Origin: Bombus terrestris
Taxonomy: Eukaryota > Arthropoda > Insecta > Hymenoptera > Apidae
Direction of reading: 5' to 3'
DNA: 64,000 nucleotides
Assembly: GCF_910591885.1 (NCBI RefSeq)
Contig: NC_063274.1
Location: forward strand, 19,056,164-19,120,163
The notes under the pieces were generated by a model. That model was not told the origin of the DNA and ran no database searches. It saw nothing but the letters and a program-made list of their open reading frames with translations. The position numbers were made by a program, and so were the translations under genes. This document shows, in pieces, positions 1-14,850 of this stretch (within the stretch, counting starts at the first letter, position 1; each line of letters begins with the position of its first letter).

Positions 1-1080
1 TATAACGTATAACGTTATATACTATAACGATATAACGTATAACGTTATGTAGTATTACGATATAACGTATAACGTTATGTAGTATTACGATATAACGTAT
101 AACGTTATATACGATAACGATATAACGCATAACGTTATATACCATAACGATATAACGTAAAACGTTATATACTATAACGATATAACGTAAAACGTTATAT
201 ACGATAACGATATAACGTATAACGTTATATACGATAACGATGTAACGTATAACGTTATAAACTATATCGTTATAACGTATAACGTTATATGCTATATCCA
301 TATAACGTATAACGTTATATACTATATCGATATAACGTATAACGTTATATGCTATAACGATATAACGTATAACGTTATATACTGTAACGATATAACGTAT
401 AACGTTATATAGTATAACGATATAACGTATAACGTTATATACGATAACGATATAACGTATAACGTTATGTAGTATTACGATATAACGTATAACGTTATGT
501 AGTATTACGATATAACGTATAACGTTATGTAGTATTACGATATAACGTATAACGTTATGTAGTATTACGATATAACGTATAACGTTATATGCTATATCCA
601 TATAACGTATAACGTTATATACTATAACGATATAACGTATAACGTTATGTACTATAACGATATAACGTATAACGTTATATACGATAACGATATAACGGAT
701 AACGTTATATACGATAGCGATATAACGTATAACGTTATATACGATAACGATATAACGTATAACGTTATGTACTATAACGATATAACGTATAACGTTATAT
801 ACTATATCGATATAACGTTTAACGTTATATACTATATCGATATAACGTATAACGTTATATACGATAACGATATAACGCATAACGTTATATACCATAACGA
901 TATAACGTAAAACGTTATATACTATAACGATATAACGTATAACGTTATATACGATAGCGATATAACGTATAACGTTATATACCATAACGATATAACGTAA
1001 AACGTTATATACTATAACGATATAACGTATAACGTTATGTAGTATTACGATATAACGTATAACGTTATGTAGTATTACGA

Positions 1081-2040
1081 TATAACGTATAACGTTATAT
1101 ACGATAACGATATAACGCATAACATTATATACCATAACGATATAACGTAAAACGTTATATACTATAACGATATAACGTAAAACGTTATATACGATAACGA
1201 TATAACGTATAACGTTATATACGATAACGATATAACGTATAACGTTATAAACTATATCGTTATAACGTATAACGTTATATACTATATGGATATAATGTAT
1301 AACGTTATATACTATAACGATATAACGTAAAACGTTATATACGATAACGATATAACGTATAACGTTATAAGCTATATCGTTATAACGTATAACGTGATAT
1401 GCTATAACGATATAACGTATAACGTTATATACGATAACGATATAACGTATAACGTTATATACGATAACGATATAACGTATAACGTTATGTAGTATTACGA
1501 TATAACGTATAACGTTATGTAGTATTACGATATAACGTATAACGTTATGTAGTATTACGATATAACGTATAACGTTATGTAGTATTACGATATAACGTAT
1601 AACGTTATATGCTATATCCATATAACGTATAACGTTATATACTATAACGATATAACGTATAACGTTATGTAGTATTACGATATAACGTATAACGTTATAT
1701 ACGATAACGATATAACGCATAACATTATATACCATAACGATATAACGTAAAACGTTATATACTATAACGATATAACGTAAAACGTTATATACGATAACGA
1801 TATAACGTATAACGTTATATACGATAACGATATAACGTATAACGTTATAAACTATATCGTTATAACGTATGACGTTATATACTATATGGATATAATGTAT
1901 AACGTTATATACTATAACGATATAACGTAAAACGTTATATACGATAACGATATAACGTATAACGTTATAAGCTATATCGTTATAACGTATAACGTGATAT
2001 GCTATAACGATATAACGTATAACGTTATATACGATAACGA
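1081..2040 (+). repeat. Twelve-unit block duplicated at a 600-bp offset
   Basis: Units at 1081-1440 repeat in the same order at 1681-2040. The block carries an unusual series: AACATTAT with ACCATAACGA, then AAACTATATCGT, then ATACTATATGGA followed by TATAATGTAT, then AAGCTATATCGT, then AACGTGAT with ATGCTATAACGA. One substitution separates the copies (GACG for AACG near 1871). The two blocks are separated by units rich in the GTAGTATTACGA form. This block is the leftmost instance of a module that recurs about 12 times in the window. Confidence 0.9.
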
Positions 2041-2580
2041 TATAACGTATAACGTTATGTAGTATTACGATATAACGTATAACGTTATGTAGTATTACGA
2101 TATAACGTATAACGTTATGTAGTATTACGATATAACGTATAACGTTATGTAGTATTACGATATAACGTATAACGTTATATGCTATATCCATATAACGTAT
2201 AACGTTATATACTATAACGATATAACGTATAACGTTATGTACTATAACGATATAACGTATAACGTTATATACGATAACGATATAACGGATAACGTGATAT
2301 ACGATAGCGATATAACGTATAACGTTATATACGATAACGATATAACGTATAACGTTATGTACTATAACGATATAACGTATAACGTTATATACTATAACGA
2401 TATAACGTAAAACGTTATATACGATATCGATATAACGTATAACGTTATATACGATAACGATATAACGCATAACGTTATATACCATAACGATATAACGTAA
2501 AACGTTATATACTATAACGATATAACGTATAACGTTATATACGATAGCGATATAACGTATAACGTTATATACGATAACGA

Positions 2581-3240
2581 TATAACGTATAACGTTATGT
2601 ACTATAGCGATATAACGTATAACGTTATATACTATATCGATATAACGTTTAACGTTATATACTATATCGATATAACGTATAACGTTATGAACTATAACGA
2701 TATAACGTAAAACGTTATATACGATAACGATATATCGTATAACATTATGTACTATAACGATATAACGTATAACGTTATGTACTATAACGATATAACGTAT
2801 AACGTTATATACTATAACGGTATAACGTAAAACGTTATATACGATATCGATATAACGTATAACGTTATATACGATAACGATATAACGCATAACGTTATAT
2901 ACGATAACGATATAACGTATAACGTTATGTACTATAGCGATATAACGTATAACGTTATATACTATATCGATATAACGTTTAACGTTATATACTATATCGA
3001 TATAACGTATAACGTTATGAACTATAACGATATAACGTAAAACGTTATATACGATAACGATATATCGTATAACATTATGTACTATAACGATATAACGTAT
3101 AACGTTATGTACTATAACGATATAACGTATAACGTTATATACTATAACGGTATAACGTAAAACGTTATATACGATATCGATATAACGTATAACGTTATAT
3201 ACGATAACGATATAACGCATAACGTTATATACGATAACGA
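2581..3240 (+). repeat. 330-bp (11-unit) direct tandem duplication
   Basis: Eleven successive units at 2581-2910 recur in identical order at 2911-3240. The order begins with ACTATAGCGA, then ACTATATCGA, the TTTAACG unit, GAACTATAACGA, and ends with a CATAACG unit. I see no difference between the copies on reading them, so the event is recent relative to the general divergence of the array. Unequal exchange in register with the 30-bp unit is the simple explanation. Confidence 0.9.
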
Positions 3241-4380
3241 TATAACGTAAAACGTTATATACTATAACGATATAACGTATAACGTTATGTAGTATTACGA
3301 TATAACGTATAACGTTATGTAGTATTACGATATGACGTATAACGTTATATACGATAACGATATAACGCATAACATTATATACCATAACGATATAACGTAT
3401 AACGTTATATACTCTAACGATATAACGTAAAACGTTATATACGATATCGATATAACGTAAAGCGTTATATACGATATCGATATAACGTAAAACGTTATAT
3501 ACGATATCGATATAACGTATAACGTTATATACGATAACGATATAACGTATAACGTTATATACGATAGCGATATCACGCATAACGTTATATACCATAACGA
3601 TATAACGTAAAACGTTATATACTATAACGATATAACGTATAACGTTATGTAGTATTACGATATAACGTATAACGTTATGTAGTATTACGATATGACGTAT
3701 AACGTTATATACGATAACGATATAGCGCATAACATTATATACCATAACGATATAACGTATATCGTTATGTACTATAACGATATAACGTATAACGTTATAT
3801 ACTCTAACGATATAACGTAAAACGTTATATACGATATCGATATAACGTAAAACGTTATATACGATATCGATATAACGTATAACGTTATATACGATAACGA
3901 TATAACGTATAACATTATGTACTATAACGATATAACGTATAACGTTATATACGATAACGATATAACGTATAACGTTATAAACTATATCGTTATAACGTAT
4001 AACGTTATGTAGTATTACGATATAACGTATAACGTTATGTAGTATTACGATATAACGTATAACGTTATATACTATAACGATATACCGTATAACGTTATAT
4101 ACGATAACGATATAACGTATAACGTTATATACGATAGCGATATAACGTATAACGTTATATACGATAACGATATAACGTATAACGTTACGTACTATAACGA
4201 TATAACGTATAACGTTATATACTATATCGATATAACGTTCAACGTTATATACTATATCGATATAACGTATAACGTTATATACTATAACGATATAACGTAT
4301 AACGTTATGTAGTATTACGATATAACGTATAACGTTATGTAGTATTACGATATAACGTATAACGTTATGTACTATAACGA

Positions 4381-4409
4381 TATAACGTATAACGTTTATA
4401 CTATATAGA
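4381..4409 (+). repeat. 29-bp repeat unit (one base lost)
   Basis: The unit reads AACGTTTATACTATATAGA at its right end where AACGTTATATACTATATAGA would keep register. One A is missing, which shifts the 30-bp phase by -1. It ends the open minus-strand frame to its right and recurs at 7298-7326. Confidence 0.92.
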
Positions 4410-4739
4410 TATAACGTTTAACGTTATATACTATATCGATATAACGTATAACGTTATATACTATATCGATATAACGTAAAACGTTATAAACTATATCGTT
4501 ATAACGTATAACGTTATATACTATATCGATATAACGTATAACGTTATATACTATAACGATATAACGTACAACGTTATGTAGTATTACGATATAACGTATA
4601 ACGTTATGTAGTATTACGATATAACGTATAACGTTATGTAGTATTACGATATAACGTATAACGTTATATACGATAACGATATAACGCATAACGTTATATA
4701 CCATAACGATATAACGTAAAACGTTATATACTATAACGA

Positions 4740-4777
4740 TATAACGTTATACGTTATATCGTTATATACTATAACGA
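4740..4777 (+). repeat. 38-bp repeat unit (8 extra bases)
   Basis: The unit reads TATAACG, TTATACG, TTATATCG, TTATATAC, TATAACGA: five short sub-motifs where a normal unit has four. The gain of 8 bases equals one internal sub-motif. Its second sub-motif, TTATACG, also differs from the TAAAACG found at this place in the other two 38-bp units (7657 and 16905). Confidence 0.9.
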
Positions 4778-7297
4778 TATAACGTAAAACGTTATATACG
4801 ATAACGATATAACGTATAACGTTATATACGATAACGATGTAACGTATAACGTTATAAACTATATCGTTATAACGTATAACGTTATATGCTCTATCCATAT
4901 AACGTATAACGTTATATACTATATCGATATAACGTATAACGTTATATGCTATAACGATATAACGTATAACGTTATATACTGTAACGATATAACGTATAAC
5001 GTTATGTAGTATAACGATATAACGTATAACGTTATATACGATAACGATATAACGTATAACGTTATGTAGTATTACGGTATAACGTATAACGTTATATAGT
5101 ATAACGATATAACGTATAACGTTATATGCTATATCCATATAACGTATAACGTTATATACTATAACGATATAACGTACAACGTTATGTAGTATTACGATAT
5201 AACGTATAACGTTATGTAGTATTACGATATAACGTATAACGTTATGTAGTATTACGATATAACGGATAACGTTATATACGATAGCGATATAACGTATAAC
5301 GTTATATACGATAACGATATAACGTATAACGTTATATGCTATATCCATATAACGTATAACGTTATATACTATAACGATATAACGTACAACGTTATGTAGT
5401 ATTACGATATAACGTATAACGTTATGTAGTATTACGATATAACGTATAACGTTATGTAGTATTACGATATAACGTATAACGTTATATACGATAACGATAT
5501 AACGTATAACGTTATGTAGTATTACGATATAACGTATAACGTTATGTAGTATTACGATATAACGTATAACGTTATGTAGTATTACGATATAACGTATAAC
5601 GTTATGTAGTATTACGATATAACGTATAACGTTATATGCTATATCCATATAACGTATAACGTTATATACTATAACGATATAACGTATAACGTTATGTACT
5701 ATAACGATATAACGTATAACGTTATATACGATAACGATATAACGGATAACGTGATATACGATAGCGATATAACGTATAACGTTATATACGATAACGATAT
5801 AACGTATAACGTTATGTACTATAACGATATAACGTATAACGTTATATACTATAACGATATAACGTAAAACGTTATATACGATATCGATATAACGTATAAC
5901 GTTATATACGATAACGATATAACGCATAACGTTATATACCATAACGATATAACGTAAAACGTTATATACGATAACGATATATCGTATAACATTATGTACT
6001 ATAACGATATAACGTATAACGTTATGTACTATAACGATATAACGTATAACGTTATATACTATAACGGTATAACGTAAAACGTTATATACGATATCGATAT
6101 AACGTATAACGTTATATACGATAACGATATAACGCATAACGTTATATACGATAACGATATAACGTAAAACGTTATATACTATAACGATATAACGTATAAC
6201 GTTATGTAGTATTACGATATAACGTATAACGTTATGTAGTATTACGATATGACGTATAACGTTATATACGATAACGATATAACGCATAACATTATATACC
6301 ATAACGATATAACGCATAACATTATATACTCTAACGATATAACGTAAAACGTTATATACGATATCGATATAACGTAAAGCGTTATATACGATATCGATAT
6401 AACGTAAAACGTTATATACGATATCGATATAACGTATAACGTTATATACGATAACGATATAACGTATAACGTTATATACGATAGCGATATAACGCATAAC
6501 GTTATATACCATAACGATATAACGTAAAACGTTATATACTATAACGATATAACGTATAACGTTATGTAGTATTACGATATAACGTATAACGTTATGTAGT
6601 ATTACGATATGACGTATAACGTTATATACGATAACGATATAGCGCATAACATTATATACCATAACGATATAACGTATATCGTTATGTACTATAACGATAT
6701 AACGTATAACGTTATATACTCTAACGATATAACGTAAAACGTTATATACGATATCGATATAACGTAAAACGTTATATACGATATCGATATAACGTATAAC
6801 GTTATATACGATAACGATATAACGTATAACATTATGTACTATAACGATATAACGTATAACGTTATATACGATAACGATATAACGTATAACGTTATAAACT
6901 ATATCGTTATAACGTATAACGTTATGTAGTATTACGATATAACGTATAACGTTATGTAGTATTACGATATAACGTATAACGTTATATACTATAACGATAT
7001 ACCGTATAACGTTATATACGATAACGATATAACGTATAACGTTATATACGATAGCGATATAACGTATAACGTTATATACGATAACGATATAACGTATAAC
7101 GTTACGTACTATAACGATATAACGTATAACGTTATATACTATATCGATATAACGTTCAACGTTATATACTATATCGATATAACGTATAACGTTATATACT
7201 ATAACGATATAACGTATAACGTTATGTAGTATTACGATATAACGTATAACGTTATGTAGTATTACGATATAACGTATAACGTTATGTACTATAACGA

Positions 7298-7326
7298 TAT
7301 AACGTATAACGTTTATACTATATAGA
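7298..7326 (+). repeat. 29-bp repeat unit, copy of the one at 4381
   Basis: Same single-base loss (AACGTTTATAC) in the same neighbourhood of units, 2,917 bp to the right. It is a duplicated junction rather than an independent deletion. Confidence 0.9.
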
Positions 7327-7656
7327 TATAACGTTTAACGTTATATACTATATCGATATAACGTATAACGTTATATACTATATCGATATAACGTAAAACG
7401 TTATAAACTATATCGTTATAACGTATAACGTTATATACTATATCGATATAACGTATAACGTTATATACTATAACGATATAACGTACAACGTTATGTAGTA
7501 TTACGATATAACGTATAACGTTATGTAGTATTACGATATAACGTATAACGTTATGTAGTATTACGATATAACGTATAACGTTATATACGATAACGATATA
7601 ACGCATAACGTTATATACCATAACGATATAACGTAAAACGTTATATACTATAACGA

Positions 7657-7694
7657 TATAACGTAAAACGTTATATCGTTATATACTATAACGA
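7657..7694 (+). repeat. 38-bp repeat unit, second instance
   Basis: Sub-motifs TATAACG, TAAAACG, TTATATCG, TTATATAC, TATAACGA. It sits 2,917 bp after the unit at 4740 and is followed by the same series of units, including a TGTAACG unit and the right-end form ATGCTCTATCCA. Confidence 0.9.
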
Positions 7695-9810
7695 TATAAC
7701 GTAAAACGTTATATACGATAACGATATAACGTATAACGTTATATACGATAACGATGTAACGTATAACGTTATAAACTATATCGTTATACCGTATAACGTT
7801 ATATGCTCTATCCATATAACGTATAACGTTATATACTATATCGATATAACGTATAACGTTATATGCTATAACGATATAACGTATAACGTTATATACTGTA
7901 ACGATATAACGTATAACGTTATGTAGTATAACGATATAACGTATAACGTTATATACGATAACGATATAACGTATAACGTTATGTAGTATTACGGTATAAC
8001 GTATAACGTTATATAGTATAACGATATAACGTATAACGTTATATGCTATATCCATATAACGTATAACGTTATATACTATAACGATATAACGTACAACGTT
8101 ATGTAGTATTACGATATAACGTATAACGTTATGTAGTATTACGATATAACGTATAACGTTATGTAGTATTACGATATAACGGATAACGCTATATACGATA
8201 GCGATATAACGTATAACGTTATATACGATAACGATATAACGTATAACGTTATGTACTATAACGATATAACGTATAACGTTTTATACTATATCGATATAAC
8301 GTTTAACGTTATATACTATATCGATATAACGTATAACGTTATATACTATATCGATATAACGTAAAACGTTATAAACTATATCGTTATAACGTATAACGTT
8401 ATATACTATATCGATATAACGTATAACGTTATATACTATAACGATATAACGTATAACGTTATGTAGTATTACGATATAACGTATAACGTTATGTAGTATT
8501 ACGATATAACGTATAACGTTATATACGATAACGATATAACGTATAACGTTATGTAGTATTACGATATAACGTATAACGTTATGTAGTATTACGATATAAC
8601 GTATAACGTTATGTAGTATTACGATATAACGTATAACGTTATATGCTATATCCATATAACGTATAACGTTATATACGATAACGATATAACGTATAACGTT
8701 ATGAACTATAACGATATAACGTAAAACGTTATATACGATAACGATATATCGTATAACATTATGTACTATAACGATATAACGTAAAACGTTATATACGATA
8801 ACGATATATCGTATAACATTATGTACTATAACGATATAACGTATAACGTTATATACGATAACGATATAACGTATAACGTTATAAACTATATCGTTATAAC
8901 GTATAACGTTATGTAGTATTACGATATAACGTATAACGTTATGTAGTATTACGATATAACGTATAACGTTATATACTATAACGATATACCGTATAACGTT
9001 ATATACGATAACGATATAACGTATAACGTTATATACGATAGCGATATAACGTATAACGTTATATACGATAGCGATATAACGTATAACGTTATATACGATA
9101 ACGATATAACGTATAACGTTACGTACTATAACGATATAACGTATAACGTTATATACTATATCGATATAACGTAAAACGTTAGAAACTATATCGTTATAAC
9201 GTATAACGTTATATACTATATCGATATAACGTATAACGTTATATACTATAACGATATAACGTAAAACGTTATATACTATAACGATATAACGTATAATGTT
9301 ATATACGATAGCGATATAACGTATAACGTTATATACGATAACGATATAACGTATAACGTTATGTACTATAACGATATAACGTATAACGTTATATACTATA
9401 TAGATATAACGTTTAACGTTATATACTATATCGATATAACGTATAACGTTATATACTATATCGATATAACGTAAAACGTTAGAAACTATATCGTTATAAC
9501 GTATAACGTTATATACTATATCGATATAACGTATAACGTTATATACTATAACGATATAACGTACAACGTTATGTAGTATTACGATATAACGTATAACGTT
9601 ATGTAGTATTACGATATAACGTATAACGTTATGTAGTATTACGATATAACGTATAACGTTATGTAGTATTACGATATAACGTATAACGTTATGTAGTATT
9701 ACGATATAACGTATAACGTTATGTAGTATTACGATATAACGTATAACGTTATATGCTATATCCATATAACGTATAACGTTATATACTATAACGATATAAC
9801 GTATAACGTT

Positions 9811-10860
9811 ATGTACTATAACGATATAACGTATAACGTTATATACGATAACGATATAACGGATAACGTTATATACGATAGCGATATAACGTATAACGTT
9901 ATATACGATAACGATATAACGTATAACGTTATGTACTATAACGATATAACGTATAACGTTATATACTATATCGATATAACGTTTAACGTTATATACTATA
10001 TCGATATAACGTATAACGTTATATACGATAACGATATAACGTATAACGTTATATACCATAACGATATAACGTAAAACGTTATATACTATAACGATATAAC
10101 GTATAACGTTATATACGATAGCGATATAACGTATAACGTTATATACGATAACGATATAACGTATAACGTTATGTACTATAACGATATAACGTATAACGTT
10201 ATATACTATATCGATATAACGTTTAACGTTATATACTATATCGATATAACGTATAACGTTATATACTATATCGATATAACGTATAACGTTATATACGATA
10301 ACGATATAACGTATAACGTTACATACGATAGCGATATAACGCATAACGTTATATACCATAACGATATAACGTAAAACGTTATATACTATAACGATATAAC
10401 GTATAACGTTATGTAGTATTACGATATAACGTATAACGTTATGTAGTATTACGATATAACGTATAACGTTATATACGATAACGATATAACGCATAACATT
10501 ATATACCATAACGATATAACGTAAAACGTTATATACTATAACGATATAACGTAAAACGTTATATACGATAACGATATAACGTATAACGTTATATACGATA
10601 ACGATATAACGTATAACGTTATAAACTATATCGTTATAACGTATAACGTTATATACTATATGGATATAATGTATAACGTTATATACTATAACGATATAAC
10701 GTAAAACGTTATATACGATAACGATATAACGTATAACGTTATAAGCTATATCGTTATAACGTATAACGTGATATGCTATAACGATATAACGTATAACGTT
10801 ATATACGATAACGATATAACGTATAACGTTATGTAGTATTACGATATAACGTATAACGTT
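9811..10860 (+). repeat. 35-unit block repeated at a 2,970-bp offset (left copy)
   Basis: Matches 12781-13830 unit for unit, including rare forms such as the GGATAACG unit, the ACATACGATAGCGA unit, the TGGATATAATG junction and the GTGATATGC unit. At least one substitution is visible (TATAACG here, CATAACG in the right copy, near 10048/13018). Confidence 0.88.
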
Positions 10861-11340
10861 ATGTAGTATTACGATATGACGTATAACGTTATATACGATA
10901 ACGATATAACGCATAACATTATATACCATAACGATATAACGTATATCGTTATGTACTATAACGATATAACGTATAACGTTATATACTCTAACGATATAAC
11001 GTAAAACGTTATATACGATATCGATATAACGTAAAACGTTATATACGATATCGATATAACGTATAACGTTATATACGATAACGATATAACGTATAACGTT
11101 ATATACGATAGCGATATAACGCATAACGTTATATACCATAACGATATAACGTAAAACGTTATATACGATATCGATATAACGTAAAACGTTATATACGATA
11201 TCGATATAACGTATAACGTTATATACGATAACGATATAACGTATAACGTTATATACGATAGCGATATAACGCATAACGTTATATACCATAACGATATAAC
11301 GTAAAACGTTATATACTATAACGATATAACGTATAACGTT

Positions 11341-12300
11341 ATGTAGTATTACGATATAACGTATAACGTTATATGCTATATCCATATAACGTATAACGTT
11401 ATATACTATAACGATATAACGTAAAACGTTATATACGATAACGATATATCGTATAACATTATGTACTATAACGATATAACGTATAACGTTATGTACTATA
11501 ACGATATAACGTATAACGTTATATACTATAACGGTATAACGTAAAACGTTATATACGATATCGATATAACGTATAACGTTATATACGATAACGATATAAC
11601 GCATAACGTTATATACGATAACGATATAACGTAAAACGTTATATACTGTAACGATATAACGTATAACGTTATGTAGTATTACGATATAACGTATAACGTT
11701 ATGTAGTATTACGATATGACGTATAACGTTATATACGATAACGATATAACGCATAACATTATATACCATAACGATATAACGTATATCGTTATGTACTATA
11801 ACGATATAACGTATAACGTTATATACTCTAACGATATAACGTAAAACGTTATATACGATATCGATATAACGTAAAACGTTATATACGATATCGATATAAC
11901 GTATAACGTTATATACGATAACGATATAACGTATAACGTTATATACGATAGCGATATAACGCATAACGTTATATACCATAACGATATAACGTAAAACGTT
12001 ATATACTATAACGATATAACGTATAACGTTATGTAGTATTACGATATAACGTATAACGTTATGTAGTATTACGATATGACGTATAACGTTATATACGATA
12101 ACGATATAGCGCATAACATTATATACCATAACGATATAACGTAAAACGTTATATACGATAACGATATATCGTATAACATTATGTACTATAACGATATAAC
12201 GTAAAACGTTATATACGATAACGATATATCGTATAACATTATGTACTATAACGATATATCGTATAACATTATGTACTATAACGATATAACGTAAAACGTT
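11341..12300 (+). repeat. 32-unit block repeated at a 2,550-bp offset (left copy)
   Basis: Matches 13891-14850 and, with a further 140 bases, 18429-19528. It contains the distinctive run of AACATTATGTACTATAACGA units next to TATATCG, the ACTATAACGG unit, an ACTGTAACGA unit and an ACTCTAACGA unit, all in the same order. Confidence 0.87.
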
Positions 12301-12780
12301 ATATACGATAACGATATAACGCATAACGTTATATACCATAGCGATATAACGTATAACGTTATATACGATAACGATATAACGTATAACGTTACGTACTATA
12401 ACGATATAACGTATAACGTTATATACTATATCGATATAACGTTCAACGTTATATACTATATCGATATAACGTATAACGTTATATACTATAACGATATAAC
12501 GTATAACGTTATGTAGTATTACGATATAACGTATAACGTTATGTAGTATTACGATATAACGTATAACGTTATATACTATATCGATATAACGTTTAACGTT
12601 ATATACTATATCGATATAACGTATAACGTTATATACGATAACGATATAACGCATAACGTTATATACCATAACGATATAACGTAAAACGTTATATACTATA
12701 ACGATATAACGTATAACGTTATATACGATAGCGATATAACGTATAACGTTATATATGATAACGATATAACGTATAACGTT

Positions 12781-13830
12781 ATGTACTATAACGATATAAC
12801 GTATAACGTTATATACGATAACGATATAACGGATAACGTTATATACGATAGCGATATAACGTATAACGTTATATACGATAACGATATAACGTATAACGTT
12901 ATGTACTATAACGATATAACGTATAACGTTATATACTATATCGATATAACGTTTAACGTTATATACTATATCGATATAACGTATAACGTTATATACGATA
13001 ACGATATAACGCATAACGTTATATACCATAACGATATAACGTAAAACGTTATATACTATAACGATATAACGTATAACGTTATATACGATAGCGATATAAC
13101 GTATAACGTTATATACGATAACGATATAACGTATAACGTTATGTACTATAACGATATAACGTATAACGTTATATACTATATCGATATAACGTTTAACGTT
13201 ATATACTATATCGATATAACGTATAACGTTATATACTATATCGATATAACGTATAACGTTATATACGATAACGATATAACGTATAACGTTACATACGATA
13301 GCGATATAACGCATAACGTTATATACCATAACGATATAACGTAAAACGTTATATACTATAACGATATAACGTATAACGTTATGTAGTATTACGATATAAC
13401 GTATAACGTTATGTAGTATTACGATATAACGTATAACGTTATATACGATAACGATATAACGCATAACATTATATACCATAACGATATAACGTAAAACGTT
13501 ATATACTATAACGATATAACGTAAAACGTTATATACGATAACGATATAACGTATAACGTTATATACGATAACGATATAACGTATAACGTTATAAACTATA
13601 TCGTTATAACGTATAACGTTATATACTATATGGATATAATGTATAACGTTATATACTATAACGATATAACGTAAAACGTTATATACGATAACGATATAAC
13701 GTATAACGTTATAAGCTATATCGTTATAACGTATAACGTGATATGCTATAACGATATAACGTATAACGTTATATACGATAACGATATAACGTATAACGTT
13801 ATGTAGTATTACGATATAACGTATAACGTT
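12781..13830 (+). repeat. 35-unit block at a 2,970-bp offset (right copy)
   Basis: Copy of 9811-10860. Just to its left, 12421-12780 instead matches 14941-15300 at an offset of 2,520 bp, so neighbouring segments have different duplication partners. Confidence 0.88.
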
Positions 13831-13890
13831 ATGTAGTATTACGATATAACGTATAACGTTATGTAGTATTACGATATAACGTATAACGTT

Positions 13891-14850
13891 ATGTAGTATT
13901 ACGATATAACGTATAACGTTATATGCTATATCCATATAACGTATAACGTTATATACTATAACGATATAACGTAAAACGTTATATACGATAACGATATATC
14001 GTATAACATTATGTACTATAACGATATAACGTATAACGTTATGTACTATAACGATATAACGTATAACGTTATATACTATAACGGTATAACGTAAAACGTT
14101 ATATACGATATCGATATAACGTATAACGTTATATACGATAACGATATAACGCATAACGTTATATACGATAACGATATAACGTAAAACGTTATATACTGTA
14201 ACGATATAACGTATAACGTTATGTAGTATTACGATATAACGTATAACGTTATGTAGTATTACGATATGACGTATAACGTTATATACGATAACGATATAAC
14301 GCATAACATTATATACCATAACGATATAACGTATATCGTTATGTACTATAACGATATAACGTATAACGTTATATACTCTAACGATATAACGTAAAACGTT
14401 ATATACGATATCGATATAACGTAAAACGTTATATACGATATCGATATAACGTATAACGTTATATACGATAACGATATAACGTATAACGTTATATACGATA
14501 GCGATATAACGCATAACGTTATATACCATAACGATATAACGTAAAACGTTATATACTATAACGATATAACGTATAACGTTATGTAGTATTACGATATAAC
14601 GTATAACGTTATGTAGTATTACGATATGACGTATAACGTTATATACGATAACGATATAGCGCATAACATTATATACCATAACGATATAACGTAAAACGTT
14701 ATATACGATAACGATATATCGTATAACATTATGTACTATAACGATATAACGTAAAACGTTATATACGATAACGATATATCGTATAACATTATGTACTATA
14801 ACGATATATCGTATAACATTATGTACTATAACGATATAACGTAAAACGTT
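13891..14850 (+). repeat. 32-unit block at a 2,550-bp offset (right copy)
   Basis: Same series of units as 11341-12300. The match stops near 14870, where TAAAACG replaces CATAACG, and resumes further right at a different offset of 2,520 bp. This looks like two exchanges a short distance apart. Confidence 0.87.

Larger units (their letters stand above)
3031..5325 (+). repeat. Left copy of a 2.3-kb block repeated at a 2,917-bp offset
   Basis: This block matches 5948-8242. The offset is not a multiple of 30 because two irregular units lie inside the block. Both copies carry the same 29-bp unit (4381-4409 and 7298-7326) and the same 38-bp unit (4740-4777 and 7657-7694), so both length changes predate the duplication. 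Scattered substitutions separate the copies, for example the second half-motif of the 38-bp unit. Confidence 0.85.
5948..8242 (+). repeat. Right copy of the 2.3-kb block at a 2,917-bp offset
   Basis: Copy of 3031-5325, including both irregular-length units. The intervening 5326-5947 segment resembles part of 2041-2520 at a different offset (3,457 bp), shown by a shared unit with GGATAACGTGAT near 2287 and 5744. The join between two offsets indicates at least two exchange events in this part of the array. Confidence 0.82.

Noticed and set aside
647..910. Short plus-strand frames reading a YNDITYNVIY-like repeat (also near 9811, 10171, 12781, 39668, 44918, 62383)
   Set aside because: Same cause on the other strand; they are the gaps between in-frame TAG codons supplied by the GTAGTATTACGA unit type.
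4381..4409. Insertion site of a mobile element at the phase shifts
   Set aside because: At all nine irregular units only 1 to 8 bases are gained or lost, with no foreign sequence, terminal inverted repeat or target duplication beyond the satellite itself.
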